From Microbacterium sp. SA39 (GTDB taxonomy: Bacteria; Actinomycetota; Actinomycetes; Actinomycetales; Microbacteriaceae): 64,000 bases of DNA. Positions within the stretch are counted from its first letter, which is position 1; each line of letters opens with the position of its first letter. The notes below the pieces were generated by a model that was not told where the DNA came from, did not search any database, and was given only the letters and a program-made list of their open reading frames with translations. Positions 8,878 through 17,764 of the stretch are shown here, piece after piece. The stretch is taken from contig NZ_JXRU01000037.1 of the NCBI RefSeq assembly GCF_000967865.1, positions 1 through 64,000 of the forward strand, written 5' to 3'. The position numbers and the translations under genes are program-made.

Positions 8878-8891
8878 TGTGAGCGCAAACA
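8878..8891. promoter_or_regulatory. LacI-type operator, site 1 (GH35 promoter)
   Basis: TGTGAGCGCAAACA matches the palindrome TGTNNGCGCNNACA exactly and is centred on CG. A GATAAT -10-like hexamer overlaps its left edge (8873-8878), so bound repressor would cover the expected GH35 transcription start. GH35 itself has a normal ribosome site, GGGAGA, ahead of ATG 8907. Confidence 0.75.
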
Positions 8892-8906
8892 ATTCTTGGG
8901 AGATGC

Positions 8907-10700
8907 ATGTCCGACCTTCTCGCGCCGCCGTCCGGCGTCGACTCTCCGGCGCACGACGGCGCCTCGCCGGCATTGATCTGGCGGGACGGCGAGATCCTCC
9001 GAGACGGCGTCGCGCACCGCATCCTCGCAGGCTCCATCCACTATTTCCGGGTGCACCCCGATCAGTGGGAGGACCGGCTGCGCCGCCTGGCGGCGATGGG
9101 CGCGAACACGGTCGACACGTACGTGGCGTGGAACTTCCACGAGCGGATCGAGGGTGACCGCCGTTTCGACGGGTGGCGCGACATCGAGCGCTTCATCCGT
9201 CTCGCGGGCGAGGTCGGCCTCGATGTCTTCCTGCGGCCGAGTCCGTACATCTGCGCGGAGTGGTCCAACGGCGGCATCCCCTTCTGGTTGTCGGGACGCG
9301 TCGCCGCGCTGCGTACGAGCGACCCTGGATTCCTCGCCGCTGTGGATGCCTGGTACGACGAGCTCATCCCGCGTCTTGTGCCGCTGCAGGCGGCCTATGG
9401 CGGCCCGGTGGTCGCAGTCCAGGTCGAGAACGAATACGGGTCCTTCGGCAGCGACGATGCCTACCTCGCCCATCTCCGCGACGGTTTGCGATCGCGGGGC
9501 ATCGTCGAGATGCTCACGACCGCAGACGGTATCACCGACGACATGGTCGTCCATGGCAGCGTTCCCGGCGCGATGACAACCTTCACCTTCGGTACGGGCG
9601 TGAACGAGGCGCTGCGGCTGCGACGCGATGACGAAGCGCTCATGTGCAGCGAGCTGTGGGGCGGCTGGTTCGATCACTGGGGCGAGCGCCACCACGTGCG
9701 CTCGGCCGACAGCATGGGCGGGACCATCGGAGAGTTGCTCGACGCCGGCGGTTCGGTGAGCCTGTACATGGCGCACGGCGGCACGAACTTCGGGTTGTGG
9801 AACGGGGCGAACCACGACCGCGTCCTCCAGCCTACGACGACGAGCTACGACTCGGATGCCCCCATCGGGGAGGACGGCTCGCTGGGCGCGAAGTTCCATG
9901 CCCTTCGCGAGATGTTCGCTCCGCATCACGGCGGCGAGCTGCCGCCGATCCCCGCGCCGCCGCGGCGGCAGGCCGCATCGTCGTCGCCCCTGGTGCAGAC
10001 GGCGTCGCTCCTCGACATCATCCGCGCAGTTCCGATCGCGGGGCCGCCCACGGCTCGTCCTCAGACGTACGAACAGCTCGACGCGGAAGACGGACTCGTC
10101 GCCTACGAGGCGACGATCTCGTTCCCTGAGGGGGCGGTGCTGTCGATCGACGGGCTGCACGATCGTGCGACAGTCTTCCTCGACGACGAGCGGATCGGCA
10201 CGCTGGAGCGCGATGGGGTGACGACGCTTCCGCTTCCCGGCGTGACGCGCACGGCTCTGCTCACGATCGTCGTGGAGAGCCTCGGCCGCATCAACTACGG
10301 GCCCTACACCGGCGAGGGCAAGGGGATCATGAGGGGCGTGATGATCGGCCGGCGGCTCGTGCACGGATGGGCGCATCGCGTCATCCCGCAGACGGCCCCC
10401 GTGATCACCGGCACATCCGATTCCCGCGACGGCCTGGCCGTGGCGCAGATCGACGTGGATGAGCCGCTGGACGCCTGGCTCGCCTTCCCCGGTGAGGGGA
10501 AGGGCATGGTGTGGCTCAACGGATTCCTGCTCGGCCGGTACTGGAGCGTGGGACCGCAGCACACGCTCTACGCCCCCGCCCCGCTCTGGCGTCGCGGTCG
10601 GAATGATGTTCGCGTGCTGGAGCTCGATGCGGTCGGCAGCGCGGTCGAGATCTGCGAGCATCCGGTCTTCGGCGAGACCGAGGAGTTCGTCGGCTCCTGA
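8907..10700 (+). CDS. GH35 beta-galactosidase, cytosolic
   Basis: A 597-aa glycoside hydrolase of family 35 that should remove beta-linked galactose. The segment GSIHYFRVHPDQWEDRL (about 42-58) opens the TIM barrel. QVENEYGSFGSD carries the acid/base Glu176, and CSELWGGWFDHWG carries the nucleophile Glu249 (assigned by family pattern). The C-terminal part is the usual beta-rich region. There is no signal peptide, so it probably acts on imported oligosaccharide. With GH101 next door, Gal-beta-1,3-GalNAc is a reasonable substrate, but that is inference. Controlled by the operator at 8878-8891. Confidence 0.93.
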   Translation: MSDLLAPPSGVDSPAHDGASPALIWRDGEILRDGVAHRILAGSIHYFRVHPDQWEDRLRRLAAMGANTVDTYVAWNFHERIEGDRRFDGWRDIERFIRLAGEVGLDVFLRPSPYICAEWSNGGIPFWLSGRVAALRTSDPGFLAAVDAWYDELIPRLVPLQAAYGGPVVAVQVENEYGSFGSDDAYLAHLRDGLRSRGIVEMLTTADGITDDMVVHGSVPGAMTTFTFGTGVNEALRLRRDDEALMCSELWGGWFDHWGERHHVRSADSMGGTIGELLDAGGSVSLYMAHGGTNFGLWNGANHDRVLQPTTTSYDSDAPIGEDGSLGAKFHALREMFAPHHGGELPPIPAPPRRQAASSSPLVQTASLLDIIRAVPIAGPPTARPQTYEQLDAEDGLVAYEATISFPEGAVLSIDGLHDRATVFLDDERIGTLERDGVTTLPLPGVTRTALLTIVVESLGRINYGPYTGEGKGIMRGVMIGRRLVHGWAHRVIPQTAPVITGTSDSRDGLAVAQIDVDEPLDAWLAFPGEGKGMVWLNGFLLGRYWSVGPQHTLYAPAPLWRRGRNDVRVLELDAVGSAVEICEHPVFGETEEFVGS

Positions 10701-10713
10701 TCGCGAACGGGAA

Positions 10714-10745
10714 GAGGGTCGCTCGCGCGAAGTCGAGCGGCCCTC
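10714..10745 (+). terminator. Hairpin after GH35
   Basis: Bases 10714-10725 pair with 10734-10745 (12 bp, one mismatch) just behind the GH35 stop at 10700. This separates GH35 from the GH101 promoter region. Confidence 0.65.
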
Positions 10746-10770
10746 TCCGCCTACCGCGGCCTCGGGAGAA

Positions 10771-10784
10771 TGTTTGCGCATATA
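10771..10784. promoter_or_regulatory. LacI-type operator, site 2 (upstream of GH101)
   Basis: TGTTTGCGCATATA fits TGTNNGCGCNNACA with one mismatch. It lies about 50 bp before the probable GH101 transcription start, where a second, distal operator would allow looping with site 3. Confidence 0.6.
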
Positions 10785-10797
10785 TTTCGTCACTCCC

Positions 10798-10826
10798 TTG
10801 CCTGCAATGATGGCGCGGTATACGGT
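10798..10826 (+). promoter_or_regulatory. Promoter of the GH101 gene
   Basis: TTGCCT (10798-10803), a 17-bp spacer and TACGGT (10821-10826) form a sigma70-type promoter. The -10 box ends where operator site 3 begins. The leader to the GTG at 10921 is about 90 nt. Confidence 0.55.
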
Positions 10827-10839
10827 GATAGCGCAAACA
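10826..10839. promoter_or_regulatory. LacI-type operator, site 3 (GH101 start site)
   Basis: TGATAGCGCAAACA, one mismatch to TGTNNGCGCNNACA, placed directly over the expected transcription start. The right half GCGCAAACA is identical to site 1. Confidence 0.65.
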
Positions 10840-10920
10840 TCAGTGCGATGCTGACGTTTTCCACTGCGACGCGTCGGGGCGTCTTTCCTCCCGAAGCGCG
10901 CTTCGTCCGAGAGGCAAGAC

Positions 10921-13900
10921 GTGTCGAACACTTCCCGACGTTCCCGTACCACGCGCTCCGTCAGCGCCCTACTGGCGACGGTCCTCGTGTGCGGCGGTGT
11001 GGTCGCCCAGGCGTCCGCGGCGTCCGCCGCCGACCTGATTCCCGTGCCGAAGACGGACTACCGTCTTGCCGGGGTCTCCAGCGCCTCCGATCCCTACCCC
11101 GCGCCACCGGCGGTCGACGGCACCGCGCTCGCCGCTTTCGACGGTGACTACGCGACCCAATGGGTGTCGCGCTACACCGAGAAGGCGCCGTTCCCGCACT
11201 GGGTCTCGGTCGACCTCCAGCGATCACTGTCGGTGAAGGCGCTCGACTACTCGGGCAAACTCGGTCAGCGCATCGACGCCAAGACGGTCGAGGTGTACGT
11301 CACCGATGACGCTCAGGCTGCAGCGACATCGCCCGCGGATGGCGGCTGGGGCGAGGCGGCCGCGAAGTCCGAGCTGCACCCACCCACCGCGAACGACGAG
11401 AAGCAGCGCATCACCCTGGAGACGGCGAAGGAGGGGCGCTTCGTCGCCCTGCTGATCATCGACGCGCAGGACATGGCAGGCAACGGTGCCGGCGCCGGCG
11501 AGATCGAGATCTTCTCCGATGAAGAGCTCCCGCCGATCGTCGAGCCCGAGCCCGAGCCGCCCGTCGACATCGACACGGTCGAGATCGCGAACGGCGGCAC
11601 GACCGCCACCGTCGCGGTCGGCTTTCCGCAGATCACGGGCTATCTGGTCGGTGAGCGCCCGTTCGGCGGACAGCGCGCGTCGTCGAATCAGTGGTCGGTC
11701 GACGGCACGTCTTACGCCGCCGCGACCACGTCCACGCCCTCGGCGACCGGCGTCGACTACGTCTCGACGCTCACCGGCGTCGATGTGACGGTGCACAGCA
11801 GCATCCGCGTCACGTCTGCCGGCACCGTCGAGTTCGAGGTGACAGAAGTCGGGGGCGGCGCAGCCGTGAACACCCTCGGCCTGCCCGGGAACGCGTTCCT
11901 CTCCACGGATGCATCGGCCGCAGGATCCGTCCTCGACCGAACGGTCATCGACCCGAACAGCACCACGAACGCCGACGAGCACATCGCCGTGGACGCGTCT
12001 GCGGCCATCGGTGAGAAGGGCGCGGCCTTCGCGTTCCTCGGCAACGGCGCACTCGTCGGCAGCGTCATCACGAATGCGACCACGCAGGCGTCGGTCGAGC
12101 CGCAGTCGTGGGACGGGCGACTGCTCACCCGCATCACCGCGGCCGCAGGGCGCACCGCCGAGATCGGCTCCAGCTCTTGGCTGATCCACCCCACGGCGGC
12201 GGTCGACAGCCGCGTGACGACGTACGAGCTGCCGAAGGTCACCGTGCTGCTCACCGCCGACCGCAACGAGGACTCCGTCGTGGACTGGCAGGATGCCGGC
12301 ATCCGCTATCGCGAGGTCGACACGGTGCGCCTCGGCGCCGAGCGGGTGGCGGAGCGCGTGGTCAGTCGCATCCCCTTCAACTTCGCGTCGACCGCGACGA
12401 ACTACTTCGACCTCACGCTCGACAACACCAAGCGCATCGCCAACCAGACCGACGGTCTCGGTCAGTGGGTGCTCAACAAGGGCTTCGGCAACGAGGGCCA
12501 CGACTCGGCCAACACCGACTACGGTGACAACTTCAACGAGCGGGCCGGCGGCGTCGGCGATCTCAACCGCCTCGTCGACGCGGGAGCCAAGCTCAACGCC
12601 GACATGAGCGTGCACGTGAACGCCACGGAGATCTACCCGCAGGCGAACTCGTTCGATCCCGCGATCCTCAGCGGGAGCGCGCCGTACCAGCCCGGCTGGA
12701 ACTGGCTCGATCAGTCGTACTACATCGACCAGCAGGCCGACCTGGGCTCCGGTCGGGTGCTCGACCGGTTCCAGCAGCTGCGGGATGCCGTCCCCGGGCT
12801 CAGCGGCGTGTACATCGACGTGTACTACTCCAACGGGTGGGTCGCCGAAGAGCTGGCCGACGAACTGCGCGCGATGGATCTCGAGATCGCGACCGAGTGG
12901 GGCGACAGGTTCGTCGACAACTCCGTGTGGGCACACTGGCCCACCGACCTCGCTTACGGCGGCGTCGACAACAAGGGCATCAACTCGACGATGGTGCGGT
13001 TCATCCAGAACGGCCAGGCGGATGTCTGGAACGACGACGTCCTCCTCGGCCAGCAGCGACTGATCGACGCCGAGGGATGGAGCGGCAACCGCAACTGGGA
13101 CGGCTTCATCGGCAACATCTGGACGCAGAGCCTCCCGACGAAGTTCATCCAACAGTTCGATCTGCTCACCTACGAGGCCGAGACCGCGGCGACGCTGACG
13201 GATGATGTGAGCATCGCCGTCGAGGACGGCGTGCGGATCATCACGATGGATGGCGCCACGGTGCTCCGCGGTGACTCCTACCTGCTTCCCTGGCAGTCTC
13301 TGGCATCCAACGCCGACGCCGGTTCCCCCGTCGACGCCGACAAGATGTACTTCTACTCGGCACCCGGCGGTGCCCAGACCTTCGGTCTGACCGGCGCATT
13401 CAGCGGCAACTCGGCCTTCGACGTCTTCGAGCTCGGGGATCAGGGCCGTGAGAAGGTTTCGACCGTCACGGCGGCCGACGGCGAGCTGACGATCGACGGC
13501 AAGAAGGGCACGGCGTACGTCGTCGTTCCTCAGGGCGGCGCGCAGCGTGCTGCCGTCGAGTACAGCGATGCGGGCCTGGGTGATCCCGGATTCAACTCCG
13601 GCTCACTCGACGTCTGGAACCCGCAGGGTGATGTGTCGATCGAACGCACCGACGTCGGCGCGCAGAAGAACGAGTCGCGCGGTGACAACGTCGCCGTGCT
13701 CGGAGCATCCGCGTCGTCGATCTCGCAGAAGGTGACCGGCCTCACCACCGGCGAGCGGTACTTCTTCTCGGCGCAGGTGCAGATCGATCCCAGCGAGACG
13801 CGCGACGTCACCGTCTCCGTCGACAGCCCGGCAGGGGCGGTCACCCGCACCTGGAACCTGTCTCCGACTCTCAACCTCATGCTTCCCGACTCGAAAGCGG

Positions 13901-16131
13901 GCCAGCACTACCAGCGGGGTGCGGTCTCGTTCCTCGCCCCCGCATCCGGCGAGGTCACGGTCTCCATCGCCGCGCCGGCAGGACCGGCGAAGGTCCGCAT
14001 CGACAACGCCCGCGTGATGACCGACACCACGGCGCCGCTGGCGGCCGGAACGGTGTACTCGGAGGACTTCGAGGGCAATCAGCCCGGCTGGGGTCCGTTC
14101 GTCTACTCCGGCGATCCCGGGGGGATCCGCACGAGCATCGCGCAGCGGCACGATCCCTACACGAGCAGCGAATGGCGCAACACCGCGCGGCCGTACACCG
14201 CCGGTGAGCCGCTGGCCGGTCTCGCTGTCGACTCGACCCTGAGCGGCGATCACTCTCTGTTGTCGCACTCCGAGCTCAGCGGTGTCGTCTACCGGACCGA
14301 CCCGACGCTCGTGTCATTGCAGGCCGGGCACACGTACCGCGTCGACTTCGATTACCAGCTCGGCGCGAGCGGGGCGTACCGCTGGGTGAGCGGGACGGAT
14401 GCCGTCGCCGACGGCGCGGTGACCTCGACGACGCTCGGACGCACCGACCTTCCTCAGGCGCTCGAGACGACCGCCTTCCAGCACGAGGTCAAGGTCGGGT
14501 GCGGCGACTACACCTGGGTGGGCCTCGAGCGCATCGGCGGTCCGGAAGTCGACTTCGTGCTCGACGACTTCACGGTCACGGACCTCGGACCGACCGAGGG
14601 TGGCACGCCCTGCGCGACCGTCTCGGGCGGTGCCGCGGTGCTGAGCCCCGGTGGGCAGTCGGCCTTCACGTCGAGCTTCACGAACAGCGAGGACGTCGCG
14701 GTGGAGAACGTCGGTGTATCCCTCTCTCTTCCCGAGGGGTACGTGGTGGAGGTCGCCGACGGCTCGACGAATGTGTTCGAGCAGGTCGCTTCGGGCGACA
14801 CCGTCGAGACGACCTGGTTGATCACCGCACCTGCCGCAGCCGCTGGCACGACCGTCGGCATCGGGATGGAGGCGACCTACCTCGCCGATTGCGATGTGCG
14901 ATCGGTGCAGACAACCCTGCAGACCACGGTCGCGACCCGCGCACGGATCCCGAACGAGCAGATCACCGCATCGGCGAATTCCGAGGAGACAGCGAACGAA
15001 GACGGCAAGGCGTCGAACATGCTCGACGGCAACGCCGGCACCCTTTGGGTGAGCCGGTGGGGCACGGATGCCACGACGTATCCGCACGTGCTGACGTTCG
15101 ATCTCGGTAAGGCGGAGAACGTCGACGGCATCTCCTACCTGCGACGCACCCCGAACGCGAACGGACCACTCAAGGGTTACGAGGTCGCGGTCTCGACGGA
15201 CGGCGAGACCTACACGCCGGTGACCACCGGCGAGTGGGCGAACGTCGCCGAGTGGCAGGATGTGAGCTTCGCGCAGACGACGGCGAGGTATGTGCGGGTG
15301 ACCGCGACGTCATCGATCTCCGGGTCGCAGTACGGCGCGGTAGCGGAGATCGCGATCTACGGGTCTTCCGCACCGCAGAGCGGCCACGCGCCGGAGGAGC
15401 GGCCGGCCGACGACCTCGGCGATTGCAACCCCGCGATCGACCCGAAGCTCAGCCTGGATTCCGCGTCGGTGCGCGCGGGGGAGACGGTCGGTGTGAACCT
15501 GTCCGGATTCGCTCCGGATTCGACTGTGTCGTTCTGGCTAGGCGACGTCAAGATCTCGGACGCCGCGGTCAATGCCGAGGGCGCCTGGGCGAGCCGGGTG
15601 CTGATCCCGGCGACGGCCGAACTCGGCAAGCATGACCTGATCGTGAAGAACTCGTCCGGTGAGGTGCTCGCGAGCGCGTCGCTGAAGGTGAAGAAGGCCA
15701 AGCCGGCGAAGGACGCGAAGGTCACCGCGTCGGTGGGTACGGTGCGCGGCGGCTCATCGATCGCCGTGCAGCTGCGCGGTTTCGAGCCGGATGCCGGCGT
15801 GCAGCTCTGGTTGCACTCGGAACCGGTGAAGCTGGGTGATGTCAGCCTCGATGCTGACGGAAACGCGGTGGCGACCGTCGTGATCCCGGCGGCGACCGAG
15901 GCCGGACAGCACTCGATCGTCGTGACAGATGCCGAGGGCGTGGAGCTCGCGCGGACCGGGCTGGCGGTGACGTCGGCTCCGGGCGCCGCGGCCGGAGCCG
16001 GTGCGGGCTCGGGGGCCCCGCTCGCCGCGACCGGGGCGGATGGCGTGCTGTGGTCGACGGTGGCGCTGTCAGCGCTGGCGCTGATGGTTCTCGGAGCCGT
16101 GTTGTGGACGCGGCGGCGACGGGTCAGCTGA
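10921..16131 (+). CDS. Cell-wall anchored GH101 endo-alpha-N-acetylgalactosaminidase
   Basis: A 1736-aa secreted enzyme expected to release Gal-beta-1,3-GalNAc (core 1) from Ser/Thr of O-glycoproteins. The signal peptide is about 1-37 (AQASAASAAD cleavage region). An F5/8C-like domain follows (about 40-200). The GH101 core has LNKGFGNEGHDSANTDYG, then YIDVYYSNGW with the probable nucleophile Asp633, then EIATEWGDR with the probable acid/base Glu659. Further on are galactose-binding-like regions, a NEW3-like domain, an F5/8C domain (about 1341-1481) and two Ig-like repeats. The C-terminus has LAATG (1701-1705), a hydrophobic segment and RRRR, which is a sortase signal of the LAXTG type used by class E sortases. 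GTG start with AGAGG 7 nt upstream. Confidence 0.93.
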   Translation: MSNTSRRSRTTRSVSALLATVLVCGGVVAQASAASAADLIPVPKTDYRLAGVSSASDPYPAPPAVDGTALAAFDGDYATQWVSRYTEKAPFPHWVSVDLQRSLSVKALDYSGKLGQRIDAKTVEVYVTDDAQAAATSPADGGWGEAAAKSELHPPTANDEKQRITLETAKEGRFVALLIIDAQDMAGNGAGAGEIEIFSDEELPPIVEPEPEPPVDIDTVEIANGGTTATVAVGFPQITGYLVGERPFGGQRASSNQWSVDGTSYAAATTSTPSATGVDYVSTLTGVDVTVHSSIRVTSAGTVEFEVTEVGGGAAVNTLGLPGNAFLSTDASAAGSVLDRTVIDPNSTTNADEHIAVDASAAIGEKGAAFAFLGNGALVGSVITNATTQASVEPQSWDGRLLTRITAAAGRTAEIGSSSWLIHPTAAVDSRVTTYELPKVTVLLTADRNEDSVVDWQDAGIRYREVDTVRLGAERVAERVVSRIPFNFASTATNYFDLTLDNTKRIANQTDGLGQWVLNKGFGNEGHDSANTDYGDNFNERAGGVGDLNRLVDAGAKLNADMSVHVNATEIYPQANSFDPAILSGSAPYQPGWNWLDQSYYIDQQADLGSGRVLDRFQQLRDAVPGLSGVYIDVYYSNGWVAEELADELRAMDLEIATEWGDRFVDNSVWAHWPTDLAYGGVDNKGINSTMVRFIQNGQADVWNDDVLLGQQRLIDAEGWSGNRNWDGFIGNIWTQSLPTKFIQQFDLLTYEAETAATLTDDVSIAVEDGVRIITMDGATVLRGDSYLLPWQSLASNADAGSPVDADKMYFYSAPGGAQTFGLTGAFSGNSAFDVFELGDQGREKVSTVTAADGELTIDGKKGTAYVVVPQGGAQRAAVEYSDAGLGDPGFNSGSLDVWNPQGDVSIERTDVGAQKNESRGDNVAVLGASASSISQKVTGLTTGERYFFSAQVQIDPSETRDVTVSVDSPAGAVTRTWNLSPTLNLMLPDSKAGQHYQRGAVSFLAPASGEVTVSIAAPAGPAKVRIDNARVMTDTTAPLAAGTVYSEDFEGNQPGWGPFVYSGDPGGIRTSIAQRHDPYTSSEWRNTARPYTAGEPLAGLAVDSTLSGDHSLLSHSELSGVVYRTDPTLVSLQAGHTYRVDFDYQLGASGAYRWVSGTDAVADGAVTSTTLGRTDLPQALETTAFQHEVKVGCGDYTWVGLERIGGPEVDFVLDDFTVTDLGPTEGGTPCATVSGGAAVLSPGGQSAFTSSFTNSEDVAVENVGVSLSLPEGYVVEVADGSTNVFEQVASGDTVETTWLITAPAAAAGTTVGIGMEATYLADCDVRSVQTTLQTTVATRARIPNEQITASANSEETANEDGKASNMLDGNAGTLWVSRWGTDATTYPHVLTFDLGKAENVDGISYLRRTPNANGPLKGYEVAVSTDGETYTPVTTGEWANVAEWQDVSFAQTTARYVRVTATSSISGSQYGAVAEIAIYGSSAPQSGHAPEERPADDLGDCNPAIDPKLSLDSASVRAGETVGVNLSGFAPDSTVSFWLGDVKISDAAVNAEGAWASRVLIPATAELGKHDLIVKNSSGEVLASASLKVKKAKPAKDAKVTASVGTVRGGSSIAVQLRGFEPDAGVQLWLHSEPVKLGDVSLDADGNAVATVVIPAATEAGQHSIVVTDAEGVELARTGLAVTSAPGAAAGAGAGSGAPLAATGADGVLWSTVALSALALMVLGAVLWTRRRRVS

Positions 16132-16162
16132 GACCGCCTAGCAATCGCTGACCTGTGATGGG

Positions 16163-16191
16163 ACGGCCCGGAGGATGATCCTGCGGGCCGT
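16163..16191 (+). terminator. Hairpin after GH101
   Basis: ACGGCCCG (16163-16170) pairs with CGGGCCGT (16184-16191) around a 13-nt loop, 31 bp behind the GH101 stop. No U-run is present. Confidence 0.55.
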
Positions 16192-16232
16192 TCGGCGTGA
16201 CCTCCATCGCGTAGCTAGTATGCTGCCATATT

Positions 16233-16246
16233 CGAACATCTGTTCT
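16233..16246. promoter_or_regulatory. LexA (SOS) box upstream of HNH gene
   Basis: CGAACATCTGTTCT matches the actinobacterial/Bacillus-type SOS box CGAACNNNNGTTCG at all but the last base. It abuts and slightly overlaps the TAGTCT -10 box, a position suited to repression. Mycobacterial 13E12-repeat genes of the same family are known LexA targets. Confidence 0.65.
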
Positions 16247-16251
16247 AGTCT
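16246..16251 (+). promoter_or_regulatory. -10 box TAGTCT for leaderless HNH gene
   Basis: TAGTCT is followed by GGGGGT and the ATG at 16258, a 6-nt gap. Confidence 0.55.
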
Positions 16252-16257
16252 GGGGGT

Positions 16258-17709
16258 ATGACCCCGCAGCGGACGGATCTCGACCTCGATCTCGAGGAAC
16301 GCCGTCGCGTGCTGGACGCGTGGGTCGAGAAACGGCGGCAGGTCGCGGTCCTGGAGGCGGAGGCGTGCGAGTTGCTGGTGGAGCAGATCGGGTTCCATGA
16401 CGCGGATGTCGCGGAGAGTCCCTTTCACCGGGATGCGATCTACCGGTCGATGGTCGCGGAATTCTCCGCCGCGGGTCGGATCCCGAAGGGGTCGATCGAG
16501 TTCGCATTCACCGACGCCCGCACCCTGAGCGAAGAACTCCCCGCGGTGCGGGCGGCATTCCGGTCGGGGCGGGTGAGCGCGGGGCATGTGCGACAGATCG
16601 CCCGGGCGAGCGCGATCGTGTCCGAAGCGATTCGCAACAAGAAAGTGGATGCCGACGTGATGGGACTGTATGAGGCGGCGGTGCTGGTGTACGCGGAGCG
16701 GGAGACCGCGGCCCGCACGGGTGCGCACGCGAAGCAGGTCGCCGCCGCGCTCGTCGGGGAGACCGTCGTGGAGCGGCACCAGCGGGCGTCCGGGGAACGG
16801 TGTGTGAGCATCCGCTCCGTCGGCGACGGCCTTGCCCTGCTGTCCGCGGTGCTCCCGGAATGGGCCGCTGTCGCGATCAGAGATCGCCTCGACCAGATGG
16901 CCCGCCACGTGATGAACACCCGCGACGACCGGGACCCGGCCCTGGCCGGGTGGGCGTTCGACGATGACAGTGACACGATCACCTCGGACGACATCGCCCC
17001 GGACGATCCGGCGTTCGACCTGTTCGCGGGCCTCTTCGATGACGTGATCGACGGGCACGACGTGATCCACGGGAACGGGACCTTCGCCGTCGACCCCGAC
17101 GCCAACGTCCAGCGCATCCCGGCGGATGACCGGACGTGGGACCAGGTTCGGGCCGACCTGTTCATGGACCTGCTGCTCGCCGCCGACCCCAGCACCGCGC
17201 AGGGGGCCGGGCTCGACAACATCCAGGGCCGCATCCAGGTCACCGTCCCCGGCAGCACCCTCACCGGTGCCGACAACCGCCCCGCCCTCCTCGACGGGCA
17301 CGGGCCGCTGCACCCCGACATCGCCCGGGCACTTGCGGGCCGGAACACCGGCTGGTCACGCCTGTTCCTGGACCCCGACGGGATGGTCACCGAAACCGAC
17401 ACCTACACCCCGACCGCGCAGATGCGCCGATTCCTCCGCGCCCGCGACCAGCACTGCCGCTTCCCCGGCTGCCGCATGCCCGTCCACCGGTGCGACATCG
17501 ACCACACCCACGACCACGCACGCGGCGGCAGAACCCGGCTGAGCAACCTCGCCCACCTCTGCCGCACCCACCACACCCTCAAACACCCCGACATCCCCGA
17601 CAGACACCGATGGACCGCCCGACAACACCACGACGGCACCCTCACCTGGCACAGCCCCCTCGGACGCGAATACCGAGACAACGCGCCACCACGCGTCATG
17701 TTCACCTGA
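16258..17709 (+). CDS. HNH endonuclease, DUF222 (13E12 repeat) family
   Basis: A 483-aa protein of the family common and often multicopy in Actinobacteria. The DUF222 region spans roughly residues 20-330. The C-terminal HNH module contains CRFPGC, then CDIDHTHDHARGG, then LAHLCRTHH, which gives the zinc cysteines and the HNH histidines. The biological role is not established; a nicking or DNA-damage function is suggested by the SOS box just upstream and by regulation of mycobacterial relatives. It lies inside the glycan locus between GH101 and its transporter and is probably a separate, mobile-like insertion. The last third is unusually rich in CACC/CCGAC codons. Confidence 0.88.
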   Translation: MTPQRTDLDLDLEERRRVLDAWVEKRRQVAVLEAEACELLVEQIGFHDADVAESPFHRDAIYRSMVAEFSAAGRIPKGSIEFAFTDARTLSEELPAVRAAFRSGRVSAGHVRQIARASAIVSEAIRNKKVDADVMGLYEAAVLVYAERETAARTGAHAKQVAAALVGETVVERHQRASGERCVSIRSVGDGLALLSAVLPEWAAVAIRDRLDQMARHVMNTRDDRDPALAGWAFDDDSDTITSDDIAPDDPAFDLFAGLFDDVIDGHDVIHGNGTFAVDPDANVQRIPADDRTWDQVRADLFMDLLLAADPSTAQGAGLDNIQGRIQVTVPGSTLTGADNRPALLDGHGPLHPDIARALAGRNTGWSRLFLDPDGMVTETDTYTPTAQMRRFLRARDQHCRFPGCRMPVHRCDIDHTHDHARGGRTRLSNLAHLCRTHHTLKHPDIPDRHRWTARQHHDGTLTWHSPLGREYRDNAPPRVMFT

Positions 17710-17764
17710 GATGGGGTGCGTGAGTCGGGAACTCGGGTAGGTCTTCAGAGATGGTTCCGCGGGC

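Noticed and set aside
10846..10856. GCGATGCTGAC shared by the GH101 and ABC promoter regions (also near 21127)
   Set aside because: The two copies have opposite orientation relative to their genes and differ in distance to the promoter; coincidence is more likely.
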